From assembly GCA_029844215.1 (NCBI GenBank), contig CM056723.1:3556980-3620979 (forward strand): 64,000 nt of DNA. Direction: 5' to 3'. The position numbers and the translations under genes are program-made. Position 1 is the stretch's first letter, and each line of letters opens with the position of its first letter. This document shows, one piece after another, positions 46,405-57,447 of the stretch. Under the pieces are notes generated by a model. That model had not been told where the DNA came from. It saw nothing but the letters and a program-made list of their open reading frames with translations, and made no database searches. This DNA is from Przewalskia tangutica. Taxonomy: Eukaryota > Streptophyta > Magnoliopsida > Solanales > Solanaceae.

Positions 46405-46639
46405 AATGTCAACATTTTTACATTTACAAAATAGCCTAAAAATATTATTAAATATGTATAATTATCTTTCAGAAATGGTAGGAATATTTTTAACATGTTA
46501 TAGTGTAGTATACTATGAATTATTTACATTGTCAATTTATATATATAGTTAAGATCATATTCCCACCCTTTCCTGGATTTTGGTTTCCAAATTTTTTAAC
46601 ACGTATACGCTCGATAATTACAAACTTTCATATGATATT

Positions 46640-48414
46640 TTCTTGGAAAATTGTCATGATCGAAGAATATAATACTCTTATTGATAATAAAACGTGGGAG
46701 TTGATACCCCGTCCATCTGGTGTTAATATTATTCGGTCTATGTAGATTTTTGTTCATAAGGAAAATTCTAATGGTTCATTTGCAAGGCATAAGACTAGAC
46801 TTGTAGGTGATGGTAAGACTCAGCAGGTTGGTGTGGATTGTGGTGAAACATTTAGCCCGGTGGTCAAGGCCATACCGTTCATGACCGTGCTCGGCAGCTC
46901 TTTCAAAATCATGGCCCATTCATCAGCTAGATTGAAGAATGTTTTTCTACATGGTGATCTTCAGGAGACAGTGTATATACATCCGTCCTTGGGGTTCAGG
47001 GATACTAGATATCTTAATCATGTCTGTCTATTGAAGAAGTCCTTGTATGAGCTTAAGCAGTCTCCACGGGTCTGGTATAAGAGGTTTGCTGATTTTGTTT
47101 CGACCATGGGTTTTTCGCACAGTAGATCTGATAATTCATTATTCATATATCGTCGGGGTTCTTCCATGGCTTATATATTGTTATATGTTGATGATATTAT
47201 CTTGACTACCTCATCTGATGCTTTGCGAAAGTCTATTATGACAATGCTCAGTTCTGAGTTTGCCATGAAAGACTTGGGCCTATTGAGTTATTTTTTGGAA
47301 ATTGCAGTCACTCGTCATGCAGGTGGATTGTTCTTAACACAGAGGAAGTATGCAGCAGAGATCATTGAGAGGGCTGGGATGTCATCCTGTAAGTCAACTT
47401 CTACTCCAGTTTATACTAAACCCAAGCTAGGTGCTGCAGCTGACTCTCCGTATGAGGATCCGACCCGCTATCGTAGTCTTGCAGGCGCCCTTCAGTATCT
47501 TACGTTCACGCGACCAGACATTACATATGCAGTCCAGCAGGTGTGTTTGTTTATGCATGATCCCAGAGTTGAACATATGAATGCGCTCAAACGCATCCTT
47601 AGGTACATTCAGGGAACACTTGATTATGGTTTGCATTTGTACCCTTCGTCGACGTCTACACTTGTCTCATATACAGATGCTGATTGGGGTGGTTGTCCTG
47701 ACACCAGACGATCTACGTCTGGCTATTGTGTGTTTTTGGGTACTAACTTGGTCTCATGGTCTGTCAACCGTCAATCTACGCTTTCACGTTCAAGTGCAGA
47801 GGCCGAGTATCGAGGGGTAGCCAATGTGGTTTCTGAGTCATGTTGGTTACGAAATCTCCTTTTAGAGCTTCATTGTCCTATTGAGCATGCTACCTTGGTT
47901 TATTGTGATAATATAAGTGTTATCTACCTTTCTGGTAATCCAGTTCAGCACCAGCGTACGAAACACATAGAGATGGATATTCACTTTGTTCGAGAGATGG
48001 TAGCCAAATGACAAGTACGCGTCTGTCATGTTCCTTCAAGATATCAAATTGCAGACACCTTTACAAAGGGTCTTCGCTCGGTTCTTTTTGAAGATTTTAG
48101 AGACAATCTCAGCGTACGAAGACCTCCGGCTATGACTGCGGGGGTGTGTTAAATGGTGTCCAGCAAGTTTGCAGTAGCGCCGCGGCCCTTAGAGCACAGC
48201 GACGCGGTGCCGCCCCGGATTTTCAGAATCCGGATTTTACCTATTTTGTATATTGTATATTTGGTACTTAGTCTTGTACCATACTTAGAATTATACTATT
48301 ATCTTAGTTGTATAAAATAGGGTTTTAGATGTAAAATAGAAATAGAATTCTCTTATTTTAACTTGTATATATATGTCTTTCATTAATAAAAATAATGAAG
48401 AGATTATTTCTTTC
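46640..48414 (+). mobile_element. 5'-truncated Copia element (Ale/Retrofit-like) with 3' LTR
   Basis: Starts inside the RT domain (EEYNTLIDNKTWELIPRP near 46660) and runs through RNase H to the purine-rich CTGCGGGGGTG and the LTR start TGTTAAATGGTG at 48147. The LTR probably ends near 48414, but without a second copy this is uncertain. No 5' LTR, gag or integrase is present. The LTR contains GCGCCGCGGCCC words near 48176. Confidence 0.75.
46653..48150 (+). pseudogene. Copia RT-RNase H coding region
   Basis: Mostly open: stops at 46743-46745 and 48009-48011 split it into three parts. RT keeps LKKSLYELKQSPRVWYKRF and the YVDDII active site (near 47175-47195). The earlier catalytic block reads SARLKNVFLHGDL, so the Asp of the usual (Q/H)LDVxNAFLHG is gone, with one residue missing. 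RNase H shows YTDADWGG, SSAEAEYRG and HQRTKHIEMD. The lineage is suggested by the C-terminal IADTFTKGL block. Confidence 0.8.
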
Positions 48415-49020
48415 AGTATTTAGTTAATCCCGCCAAAACGAAAGTAGAACTTAATTTTTTTGACAAAATATAAATGAGATTAATACTTCAAATGTCTATT
48501 TAAGAAAAAACTTGCCTATCATGTGTTGTTGTCTTTGAAGTAAGAATCCAAGACGACATATAATTTTTTCCAACGGGTAAAGGAGTTTGGTTATTGACGC
48601 TGACATTAACTAAGATGAAAAAAAATGCAAAATAGAGGAAGTGGATGCTCACAAGAAATTTGACTTCCTAATTATTTGCATACCTGTCTAAATTCAGTTC
48701 ATATATTATCAGGAATCACCATATTCACATTAAGTCATCTTCTGTCTATCACTTTCTTATACTTGTAATAACAAGTTCTGAAACTTTTGTACATAGATAT
48801 GGCTTTTGTATGATTTAAGTTATGTATACTAACAACATTGTAATTAGTGTAAGAATTACTTTTTATAGTATATAGACTTAGTTGATAAGTTATTATTATT
48901 TTCATCATTAGATTACCGACATATATCATAGAAATGTACTTATAAGTTATAACTGCTTAATAACTTACCTGATTATGTAAATATTTTTATATATATTATT
49001 CTACTACTAATAACAAACCC
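48415..49020. other. AT-rich intergenic, nothing recognised
   Basis: No gene or repeat boundary is supported in this stretch. Confidence 0.4.
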
Positions 49021-49148
49021 AGAGACGAGAAAAAAAAGTGTCCCTCGGGGCACAGTCCAATGACAAAGAAGGAGACCAGCGTGAGATCGATTCTCAGTGA
49101 ACATATTCTTTCCTTCTCGGGGTTGATCGCTGAAGTCTTTATCGGTTT
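49021..49148 (+). mobile_element. possible SINE fragment
   Basis: GGCACAGTCCAATGAC resembles a tRNA A box and GAGATCGATTCTC a B box, spaced about 30 bp apart. The 3' end is lost at the Copia LTR. No target duplication is visible. Confidence 0.35.
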
Positions 49149-49494
49149 TGATGAAATAAGCGAAATCGGGCCCAATACAGTTGATTCAAATTGACATAGT
49201 AGCCCTCAATATCAAAGGATGATGTCCACCACCAAATCAATAGGCCTATTAGCTTAGCCATTCTAGTAGCTTCCATTTCAATAGAATTCATATATACAAA
49301 TAATTGTATTTTGTTTTGCATTATTCAAATATACGAAAATGTAGAAAAGATTTCTCAAACCTCTTTCTCTTTCTCTTTTCTCTCACTCGTCTTCTTCACC
49401 TTGTACTCGTTTTCTTCTTCGTCAAATTCATCACCATGCAGTTTGATTCACTAACATAATCAAACATGCAGATTGAGATTTATGAATCTTAACA
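49149..49494 (+). repeat. Copia LTR, copy 1
   Basis: 346 bp, TGATGAAATAAGC ... GAATCTTAACA, followed at once by TGGTATCAAAGCAGG, the initiator-tRNA-Met primer site (with an A for G). Confidence 0.88.
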
Positions 49495-49621
49495 TGGTAT
49501 CAAAGCAGGTGTAGCGAATTGAGTCTACGCAATTAACATTTTTTTTGCAATTATCGATCTTATCGATCTCAAATTCTGCAACATTTTTTTTAGCCTTATT
49601 CTGGATCTTCATAATCTTCAT

Positions 49622-50950
49622 ATGGCTCCTGTTACGACAGTTAGTGTGGAGGAAACTCCGATTTTGCTTTCAATTCCATTAGATCATAATCATCCCCTGT
49701 TTTTGAGTGGATCTGACTCAGCTGGTGGTTTGCAAGTCGAAATACGGTGATAGGAATGAGAACTACACTTTATGGAGTAGAACGATGCGGTTGAACCTAT
49801 TGACTAAGAACAAAATTGGTTTTATTGACGGATCGATTAAGCGAGGTACTTATGGTACTGATTTAACTCAGCAATGGGATCGTTGTGATGCGATGGTCAT
49901 GTCTTGGATAATACGAAATGTCAACAAAAATCTACTTAGCGGAATTCTGTACAAATCCTCTGCATCTGCAGTTTGGAAAGATCTGCGTGAGCGATTTGAT
50001 AAAATAAATCTATCTCGTGTTTATCAACTGCGAAAAGAATTAGTGATGCTTCGTGAGTGTATCCATTTGCGACTTACTATTCCAGAATGCAGGATATCTG
50101 GGATGAAGTCGACTCTATCGTTCCAGTTCCAATTTGTGATTGCACGAGTCCTAAGGAATATGTAATTCACCTAGGCCACCAGAGGTTGCTGGAGTTCTTA
50201 ATGGGTTTAAATGACGGATACAATCAGGTTAGGAGTCATATCCTCCTAATGACGCCTGTTCCAACTGCAAACCAGGCCTACGCGATGGTAGCACAAGATG
50301 AGAGTCAGAGGCTGCTGAATGGGAAATATACAGGGAGTGACTTACCTGAACACTCTGCTATGCTCAGTAAGGCCTCTTATCCACAGAATTATAAATCGAA
50401 GTCATATTGCGATTTCTGTAAAATGAAGGGACATCATCGGGAGATATGTTACAAGTTGCTATACTACTGTGACTATTGCAAGAAAAATGGTCACATTAAA
50501 GAAAAATGTTATAAACTCAATGGCTATCCAGATGACAACAACAGCAGAAACAGGAAGACAGCAAATGTAGCCATGGCTGGGGATCCACAGGACAGAGGCT
50601 CTCAGTTTGGAAAGCAGACAGATATGCCAAACTATAAGTCAGGAATGACCCAACTATCTCAGGAGCAGCATGAACAACTTCACAGCATGCTGAGATCCTG
50701 CTCTCCAGAGAAATATCAACAAGTGGTTACAATACTCAACCATCAAGCATGTCGACCTTATGGTAATAATTCATCTCCTAAAGCTCATATGGCAGGTATT
50801 CCTACTCCTAAGGACACTTGTAATTGGATTGTTGATTCTGGGGCAACTAACCATATGGTTACTGACAACAAGTTGATTGACAAACCTGAGACTACAGACA
50901 ACACAGGTTATGTACAATTTCTACGGTGTGAGCATCAATTACGGTGGTAG
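49622..50950 (+). pseudogene. Copia gag, copy 1
   Basis: ATG at 49622 opens MAPVTTVSVEETPILLSIPL. A frameshift near 49742-49765 (bases missing relative to the second copy) breaks it, and another lies near 50045-50075. Downstream is the Copia-type gag core, two CCHC knuckles (YCDFCKMKGHHREICYKL and YCDYCKKNGHIKEKCYKL, about 50405-50520), then the protease motif WIVDSGATNHM at 50823-50858 with its D-S-G triad. Confidence 0.85.
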
Positions 50951-50962
50951 GCTGCGAGTTAA

Positions 50963-53900
50963 ATGGAGGTGAATCGATTAAAATGTTCTATGTATACAAG
51001 CTTCAACTTCAACTTATGCATCTCGAAGTTGACCAGAGAATTACATTGCAGTGCCAAGTTTTTTCCTGATTTCTTTGTTTTACAGGATCTCCTCACTGGG
51101 AGGGTGAAGGAGATTGGTAGAGAAGTAGATGGCCTTTACATGCTACAATCTAGAAGAGGGATGACAGGACAGGTTCATTCAGCTGTTACAAATACATTGG
51201 AGGAGACACAAGCAGCATTATGGCACAAGAGGATGGGCCATGTTCCAATGTCTATGATCAGAAAAATAGATGAGTTTCACAATAAGTCCAGATTTACATT
51301 ACAACATTGTGATATATGTCCTAGGGCTCGACAGACTAGGAAACCATTTCCTATTAGCATCGTGAATCGAGTGTCCTTTCACCGACATGCACTTGATGTA
51401 TGGGGGCCTTATAAGGTTCCCACTCGTGATGGCATGAGATCTTCTTAAGCTGTTGTAGATGATTTTCCGGATGGACTTGGGTTTTTGCTTTGTGTCAAAT
51501 CTGATGTGTCTACTATCCTTAAGAACCTGTTTACAGAAATAAAAACTCAGTTTGACAAGGTTGTTAAATGTGTAAGGACTGATAATGGGACAGAATTCTT
51601 CAACCTTGCCTGTTCTGAGTTATTTAGCCATCTAGGTATCATTCATCAAAGTTCTTGTGTCTACACTCGCCAGAATGGGGTGGTTGAAAGAAGCGCACAG
51701 ACATATATTAGAGATTGCAAGAGCAATCAAGTTCGAGGCAACTTACCAGTGAGTTACGGGAATGCATCAAGGCAGCAATATATGTCATTAATAGAATACC
51801 TTCAGTGGTAATTGGGAACATCTCACCTTATGAAAGAATTTTTAACAAAACCCCATCCTTAGCTCACATGAGAGTGATAGGATGTTTATGTTATGCAACA
51901 AATCCACTGAGGAAGGATAAGTTTGATAGTAGAGTGACCAAGCGATTCTAATTGGTTATCTTTGTTAATCGAAGGTTATAGGCATTGGCATTGGACAGTA
52001 TGAGTATCTTTGTATGTAGAGATGTCAACTTTCATGAAGATATTTTTCCATTTGAGGTAATCAGGACAACTGACAAGAATGAAGGATCACTACTGGACAA
52101 TTCTGGGCTTGATTCTGGTTTGTCTGGTGGCTCTGGCCTTCTCTCAACTGAGGATCTTGGAGATAATTCAAGGCAGCCTAACATACCTGACCCCATTGAA
52201 GAGTTTGTTACAACTGATGCAGGTGAAAATGTCCATACACAAGTGGGACACGATGCGGTGAAAATGCTCGAACAATGAAGGACTTCACACCTTCATCCCG
52301 TCGCTCGAATGCCATTACGGACCACGGATGTGCGGGGAGAATCTTGGGAACCACGTATCACTTGGAGATCATCGGTGAGAAGACCGCCAACATGGATGAA
52401 AGACTTTGTCTCACTTCGACACTATCGCCAAGTATCCACCGTCTAATTATCTTAGTTATGCAGACTATCATTGTCTTACGGTATGTAGCAAAGGCATGCG
52501 AGGATCATGAACCACGAGTTACTCTGAGGCGGTGGAGACAAGAGGTGGGTAGATGCCGTGAAGGCGATTAAAGCCACGGAGACAATCATACTTGGAACAT
52601 AGTGGATTTACTCTGGGAAGAAGGCTATTAGTATGCAGTGGGTGTACAAAATCAAGTATAGAGCCACTGGGGAGATAGAAAGGTTTAAGGCAAGATTGGT
52701 TGCCAAAAGATATAACCAAAGAGAAGGAATAGACTATCAAGACACTTTTTCACCTGTGGTAAAAATGGTCACTGTGAGAGTTGTTGTCTCGATTCTTTGC
52801 GACAAGGGGTGGAGTGTCTGAGATGGATGTGTTCAATGCATTTTTGCAAGGTGATCTACATGAGGAAGTTTATATGTGTATTCCACAGGGGGTGGAACAC
52901 AAACAAGGGAAGGTCTGCAAGCTTGCCAGATCACTTTATGGCTTGAAACAGGCCTCAAGACAATGGAACATAAAACTTGTCACTGCATTAGTATCTGATG
53001 GCTTTCAACAGAGTCCTCTGGATCATTCTCTTCTCACAAAGAAGGTGGATGGCAAAATAGTGGTGATATTGGTGTATGTGGATGACTTGCTCATCACAGG
53101 TGATGATCTTTCTTGATTCTGAGAGACCAAAATTACACTGCAGAATCATTTCAAAATCAAAGACCTGGGTGACTTAAGGTACTTCCTGGGTTTTGAGTTT
53201 GCTAGAAACAAAAATGGGATAGTAATGCATCAACGAAAGTATTCTATGGAATTGGTGGCTGACATGGGGCTGGCAGGAGCCAAACCAGCAACATCTCCTA
53301 TAGAGTGGAATTCCAAATTAACATCTTTTGTGTATGATCAGCAGTTGCAAGATAAGGCAGCAAGCTCAGATGGCTCTCCTGATCCTCTTCTGACCAATCC
53401 TCCTGAGTATCGTCGACTGATTGGAAGGTTGCTATACCTGACCAACACGAGACCAGATATAACTTTCGCGATTGAAATCTCGGCCAATTTATGCAGACAC
53501 CGAAGACTTCTCATATGATAGCAGCTGAGAGGGTGGTCGAATCATCAGCGGCACTGTGGCGCATTTTCATGCCAAAGGCAGCGAACTAGCGCACTGGGTC
53601 ATGGCGCTATTGCGATGCAGATTGGGCCTCGTGTCTTCACACTAGGAGATCAGTTACAGGGTATTTGGTGTTCTTTGGTGACTCTCTTATCTCTTGGAAG
53701 TCGAAGAAACAACACACCATTTCGCGAAGCTCGGCTGAGGCAGAATATAGAAGCATGGCGTCTGTGGTTTCTGAAATTGTATGGATTTCTGGGTTATTCG
53801 ATGAGCTGAATACATCAGTGCAACTGCCCATTCCTGTATATAGTGACAGCAAGCCGGCCATCCAAATTGCGTCAAATCCAGTCTTCCACGAGCGCACAAA

Positions 53901-54063
53901 ACACATCGACATTGATTGTCACTTCATTCGGGAAAAAGTCCAACGAGGTTTGGTATCACCAATGCATATCAACACAGCAAATCAGCCCGCAGATTTACTC
54001 ACCAAAGGATTCCGCGAGGCGACACTTATTTGTTGTCAGCTGGCGTCAAAAATTTGTTCTTAG
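50963..54063 (+). pseudogene. Copia integrase-RT-RNase H
   Basis: The integrase HHCC region has LWHKRMGH ... CDICPRARQ (51218-51335). The DDE core is marked by LDVWGPYK and RTDNGTEF (near 51385 and 51575). The RT part (52633-53115) holds ARLVAKRYNQREGIDYQDTF, MDVFNAFLQGDLHEEVYM with the catalytic Asp, and YVDDLLITGDD. RNase H (about 53400-54060) has SSAEAEYRSM and HERTKHIDID. There are frameshifts or stops in every domain. The linker 52262-52640 is especially corrupted. Confidence 0.82.
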
Positions 54064-54078
54064 CACTTGCTTGCGGGG

Positions 54079-54419
54079 TGATGAAATAATCGAAATCGGG
54101 CCCAATACGAGTTGATTCAACATAGTAGCCCTCAATATCAAAGGATGATGTCCACCCCACGATCAATAGGCCTATTAGCTTAGCCATTCTAGTAGCTTCC
54201 ATTTCAATAGAATTCATATATACAAATAATTGTATTTTGTTTTGCATTATTCAAATATACGAAAATGTAGAAAAGATTTCTCAAACCTCTTTCTCTTTCT
54301 CTTTTCTCTCACTCGTCTTCTTCACCTTGTACTCGTTTTCTTAACGTCAAATTCATCACCATGCAGTTTGATTCACTAACATAATCAAACATGCAGATTG
54401 AGATTTATGAATCTTAACA
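54079..54419 (+). repeat. Copia LTR, copy 2
   Basis: 341 bp, preceded by the purine-rich tract near 54065-54078 and followed by a second primer site (TGGTATCAAAGCAGG). It differs from copy 1 by small indels. Confidence 0.88.
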
Positions 54420-54547
54420 TGGTATCAAAGCAGGTGTAGCGAATTGAGTCTACGCAATTAACATTTTTTTTGCAATTATCGATCTTATCGATCTCAAATT
54501 CTGCAACATTTTTTTTTAGCCTTATTCTGGATCTTCATAATCTTCAT

Positions 54548-55495
54548 ATGGCTCCTGTTACGACAGTTAGTGTGGAGGAAACTCCGATTTTGCTTTCAAT
54601 TCCATTAGATCATAATCATCCCCTGTTTTTGAGTGGATCTGACTCAGCTGGTGGTTTGCAAGTCGAAATACAGCTGATAGGAATGGAGAACTACACTTTA
54701 TGGAGTAGAATGATGCGGTTGAACCTATTGACTAAGAACAAAATTGGTTTTATTGACGGATCGATTAAGCGAGGTACTTATGGTACTGATTTAACTCAGC
54801 AATGGGATCGTTGTGATGCGATGGTCATGTCTTGGATAATACGAAATGTCAACAAAAATCTACTTAGCGGAATTCTGTACAAATCCTCTGCATCTGCAGT
54901 TTGGAAAGATCTGCGTGAGCGATTTGATAAAATAAATCTATCTCGTGTTTATCAACTGCGAAAAGAATTAGCGATGCTTCATCAAGGTGTATCCCCTGTT
55001 GCGACTTACTATTCCAGAATGCAGGATATCTGGGATGAAGTCGACTCTATCGTTCCAGTTCCAATTTGTGATTGCACGAGTCCTAAGGAATATGTAATTC
55101 ACCTAGGCCACCAGAGGTTGCTGGAGTTCTTAATGGGTTTAAATGACGGATACAATCAGGTTAGGAGTCATATCCTCCTAATGACGCCTGTTCCAACTGC
55201 AAACCAGGCCTACGCGATGGTAGCACAAGATGAGAGTCAGAGGCTGCTGAATGGGAAATATACAGGGAGTGACTTACCTGAACACTCTGCTATGCTCAGT
55301 AAGGCCTCTTATCCACAGAATTATAAATCGAAGTCATATTGCGATTTCTGTAAAATGAAGGGACATCATCGGGAGATATGTTACAAGTTGCTATACTACT
55401 GTGACTATTGCAAGAAAAATGGTCACATTAAAGAAAAATGTTATAAACTCAATGGCTATCCAGATGACAACAACTCAGTATTTTGTTCGACTTAA
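54548..55495 (+). pseudogene. truncated gag, copy 2 (open reading frame)
   Basis: Starts MAPVTTVSVEETPILLSIPL at 54548. This copy is fully open through the gag core and both CCHC knuckles, without the frameshifts of copy 1. At 55472 it fuses to unrelated DNA that adds SVFCST and a stop. It is the intact gag N-terminal half, about 315 residues, with no protease. It could still be translated from the second LTR. Confidence 0.8.
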
Positions 55496-55688
55496 AATTG
55501 CAAATAAACTAAAGAGAAGAAATGAAGTATAGTTGGAGCCTGGAAGATTCATCATATTTTCTAATTATACACTGACTACGAACCTACTGTAAAACAAAAA
55601 TTAAAAGTGAAGGTTTGGAAAAGACAGCAGAGTGCAGAAACGGAAATTTGAGTTTGCATGTTTGGCTAAGATATTTGTTTGATACGGT

Positions 55689-56245
55689 AGGCGTTTGGCC
55701 ATGAAAATCAAATATTTTTCATTTTATTTGAAATTTTGAAATTGAAGCCGAAGATGAATTTAATTATAATTTTTGCAAAGAATACTTGGTTGTTGAATGT
55801 ATCGAAAGTGAACAAGGTGGGAAAATGTTGAGATTATGAGTTAATTAGATATTTTGATTAGATATTTTGTGATATTAGGAGTACAATTAGATTAGTCTAT
55901 AAATAAGACATTTACGTGTAATATTTATTTGAGCAAATTTTAATGAGAAAATATCAATAGAAGAGCAGTTGCTCCCTAACCGTCTCTCTCGACCTTACGC
56001 TTCCCTCTTCTCCTCTTCTCCTTCTTCCAAATCTTTTTTCCCTCTCGCTGACTCTGCACATAATCACATCTATGGAGGAGTTTTAACAGAAAAAAGAAGA
56101 AGTAAATACAGGGTTTTAAATTTTTTCCAAATTCCAAATACAACTCCAAGAAAAATTTGGAATTTTCATGGTCAAACGTTGATTTTCAAATAAAATGAAA
56201 AAAAATCCAAAAAAGGTGAAAAATTCTCATGTCCAAACGGGTCAA
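55689..56245. mobile_element. MITE with GCGTTTGGCCATGAAAA termini, interrupted
   Basis: The left end GTAGGCGTTTGGCCATGAAA and the right end TTCTCATGTCCAAACGGGTC are inverted copies of a very common nightshade MITE terminus. The AATATTTTTCATTTTATTTG arm mirrors CAAATAAAATG on the right. A solo LTR is inserted within it. Confidence 0.6.
55826..56088 (+). mobile_element. small solo LTR (263 bp) inside the MITE
   Basis: TGTTGAGATTATG ... AGTTTTAACA, flanked by GAAAA at 55821-55825 and 56089-56093. A TATA box TCTATAAATAAG (near 55898) supports plus orientation. It is Copia-sized; no internal domain remains. Confidence 0.75.
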
Positions 56246-57059
56246 GTACTCTTATAATGCAAAAAGTGGAAATTTGCAAACTCAATTTTTTAATTATTCA
56301 AGATAAACTTCATTGGTCTTAGTCTTAGCCCTTCTTGACAGAGACGTTTGTTGTTCATGTTAATTCTAATACACTTAACTTTAGAACTATTGGCAAATGC
56401 CCATATCCTCCTCTCATTGCTTAAAGCCAGAAAGGTTCAGTTCGCTGCTGCAATAATGAAGTTCTGTAGCTTTTTCAGCGACCAAAATAAGTTAATGGTG
56501 AAAGAATTTGATGCCCATTTATTTTTTAGTTAACGGCAAAATCATAAGAGGGCTATGTTGCCAATGGATAACAGAGAAGAAATGAGGCAAGAGTGTTAGG
56601 TGTGTGTATGTAGGCTTGAATATATGAGTTCGTAAGATCTCTGACCCTGACTCTGTATATGTTTTAAAAATTTCATTAACTATATATTACAATAAAATAT
56701 TAAATTCAGAATAAAATTACTAGCATTTGAGGTCGTTGTCTAGCAATTGGCAATCAAGCTTGCATTTGCATTTCACATGGCATCATTTCTTTCACTCAAT
56801 ATTATTTTCCACTTTCACCTTTTGAATGGATCCATAACCACATTGAACAACATTTTACAGTGAGCTTGAGAATTTTGATACGTACAAGTAAGAAAAAGAA
56901 GAGGCTAATTTACAGTGTGTCTAAAAGGGATATTTAGATCTTAATCTAATCTATTCAAGAGAAATAAAAAGATGGTCATTTAATTATTAAACTAGCGAAA
57001 ATTTCACACGCAAAAAAATGTGATGGTCAATAATGTGAGCACTATAATAAACAAAATTG
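56246..57059. other. intergenic, nothing recognised
   Basis: AT-rich with a few short ORFs (such as 56348-56533) that have no recognisable domain. Confidence 0.4.
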
Positions 57060-57312
57060 GAAATTGAACTCTTTTTTTTTTTTGACTAGGAACCCGCAGC
57101 CGCTACTTTTTCGAGTGCGCACAGGGTAAATCCCGGACTGACGCAATAGCCTGCAAACCACATCAGTCGATTAACCACACTTGGCAAATCATGTGTGACA
57201 TGCTCAACCAAGAAGGTTTATGCAGGGGAGGGGATCGAACTCGTGACCTTGCGGTCCCGCGCTTTACTGCTACACCAACTTAGCTACCCCGAAGGGTGAA
57301 ATTGAACTCTTT
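57060..57312 (-). mobile_element. tRNA-derived SINE with 15-bp target duplication
   Basis: The direct repeat GAAATTGAACTCTTT occurs at 57060-57074 and 57298-57312. The body, on the minus strand, has an A box TAGCTAAGTTGGTG and a B box GAGTTCGATCCCC and ends in an A run (the T run at 57073-57083). The long perfect duplication and intact promoter boxes suggest a fairly recent insertion. Confidence 0.85.
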
Positions 57313-57447
57313 ATTCACACAAACATTTGTTCTTCTTAAATCAAAATACAAACACGTTACAAACTTGAGTTCACTCACAACAACATAAATATTATTACTG
57401 CAATTCATATAGGTACACAATGTAAATTACTTAAAACTCATAATTAA

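Larger units (their letters stand above)
49149..55472 (+). mobile_element. Copia element in LTR-internal-LTR-partial internal arrangement
   Basis: LTR 49149-49494, a full internal region (49495-54078), a second LTR 54079-54419, then a second, near-identical internal start (54420-55472) that stops abruptly inside gag at GATGACAACAAC. The second part is joined to unrelated DNA. Because no third LTR exists, no target duplication can be shown. This is a tandem derivative produced by unequal LTR recombination followed by truncation, or an assembly artefact. Confidence 0.85.

Noticed and set aside
49139..54247. Identical minus-strand ORFs of 60-73 codons in the two Copia LTRs (MQNKIQLFVYMNSIEMEATR...).
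   Set aside because: Antisense to the LTR; identity is due to LTR duplication.
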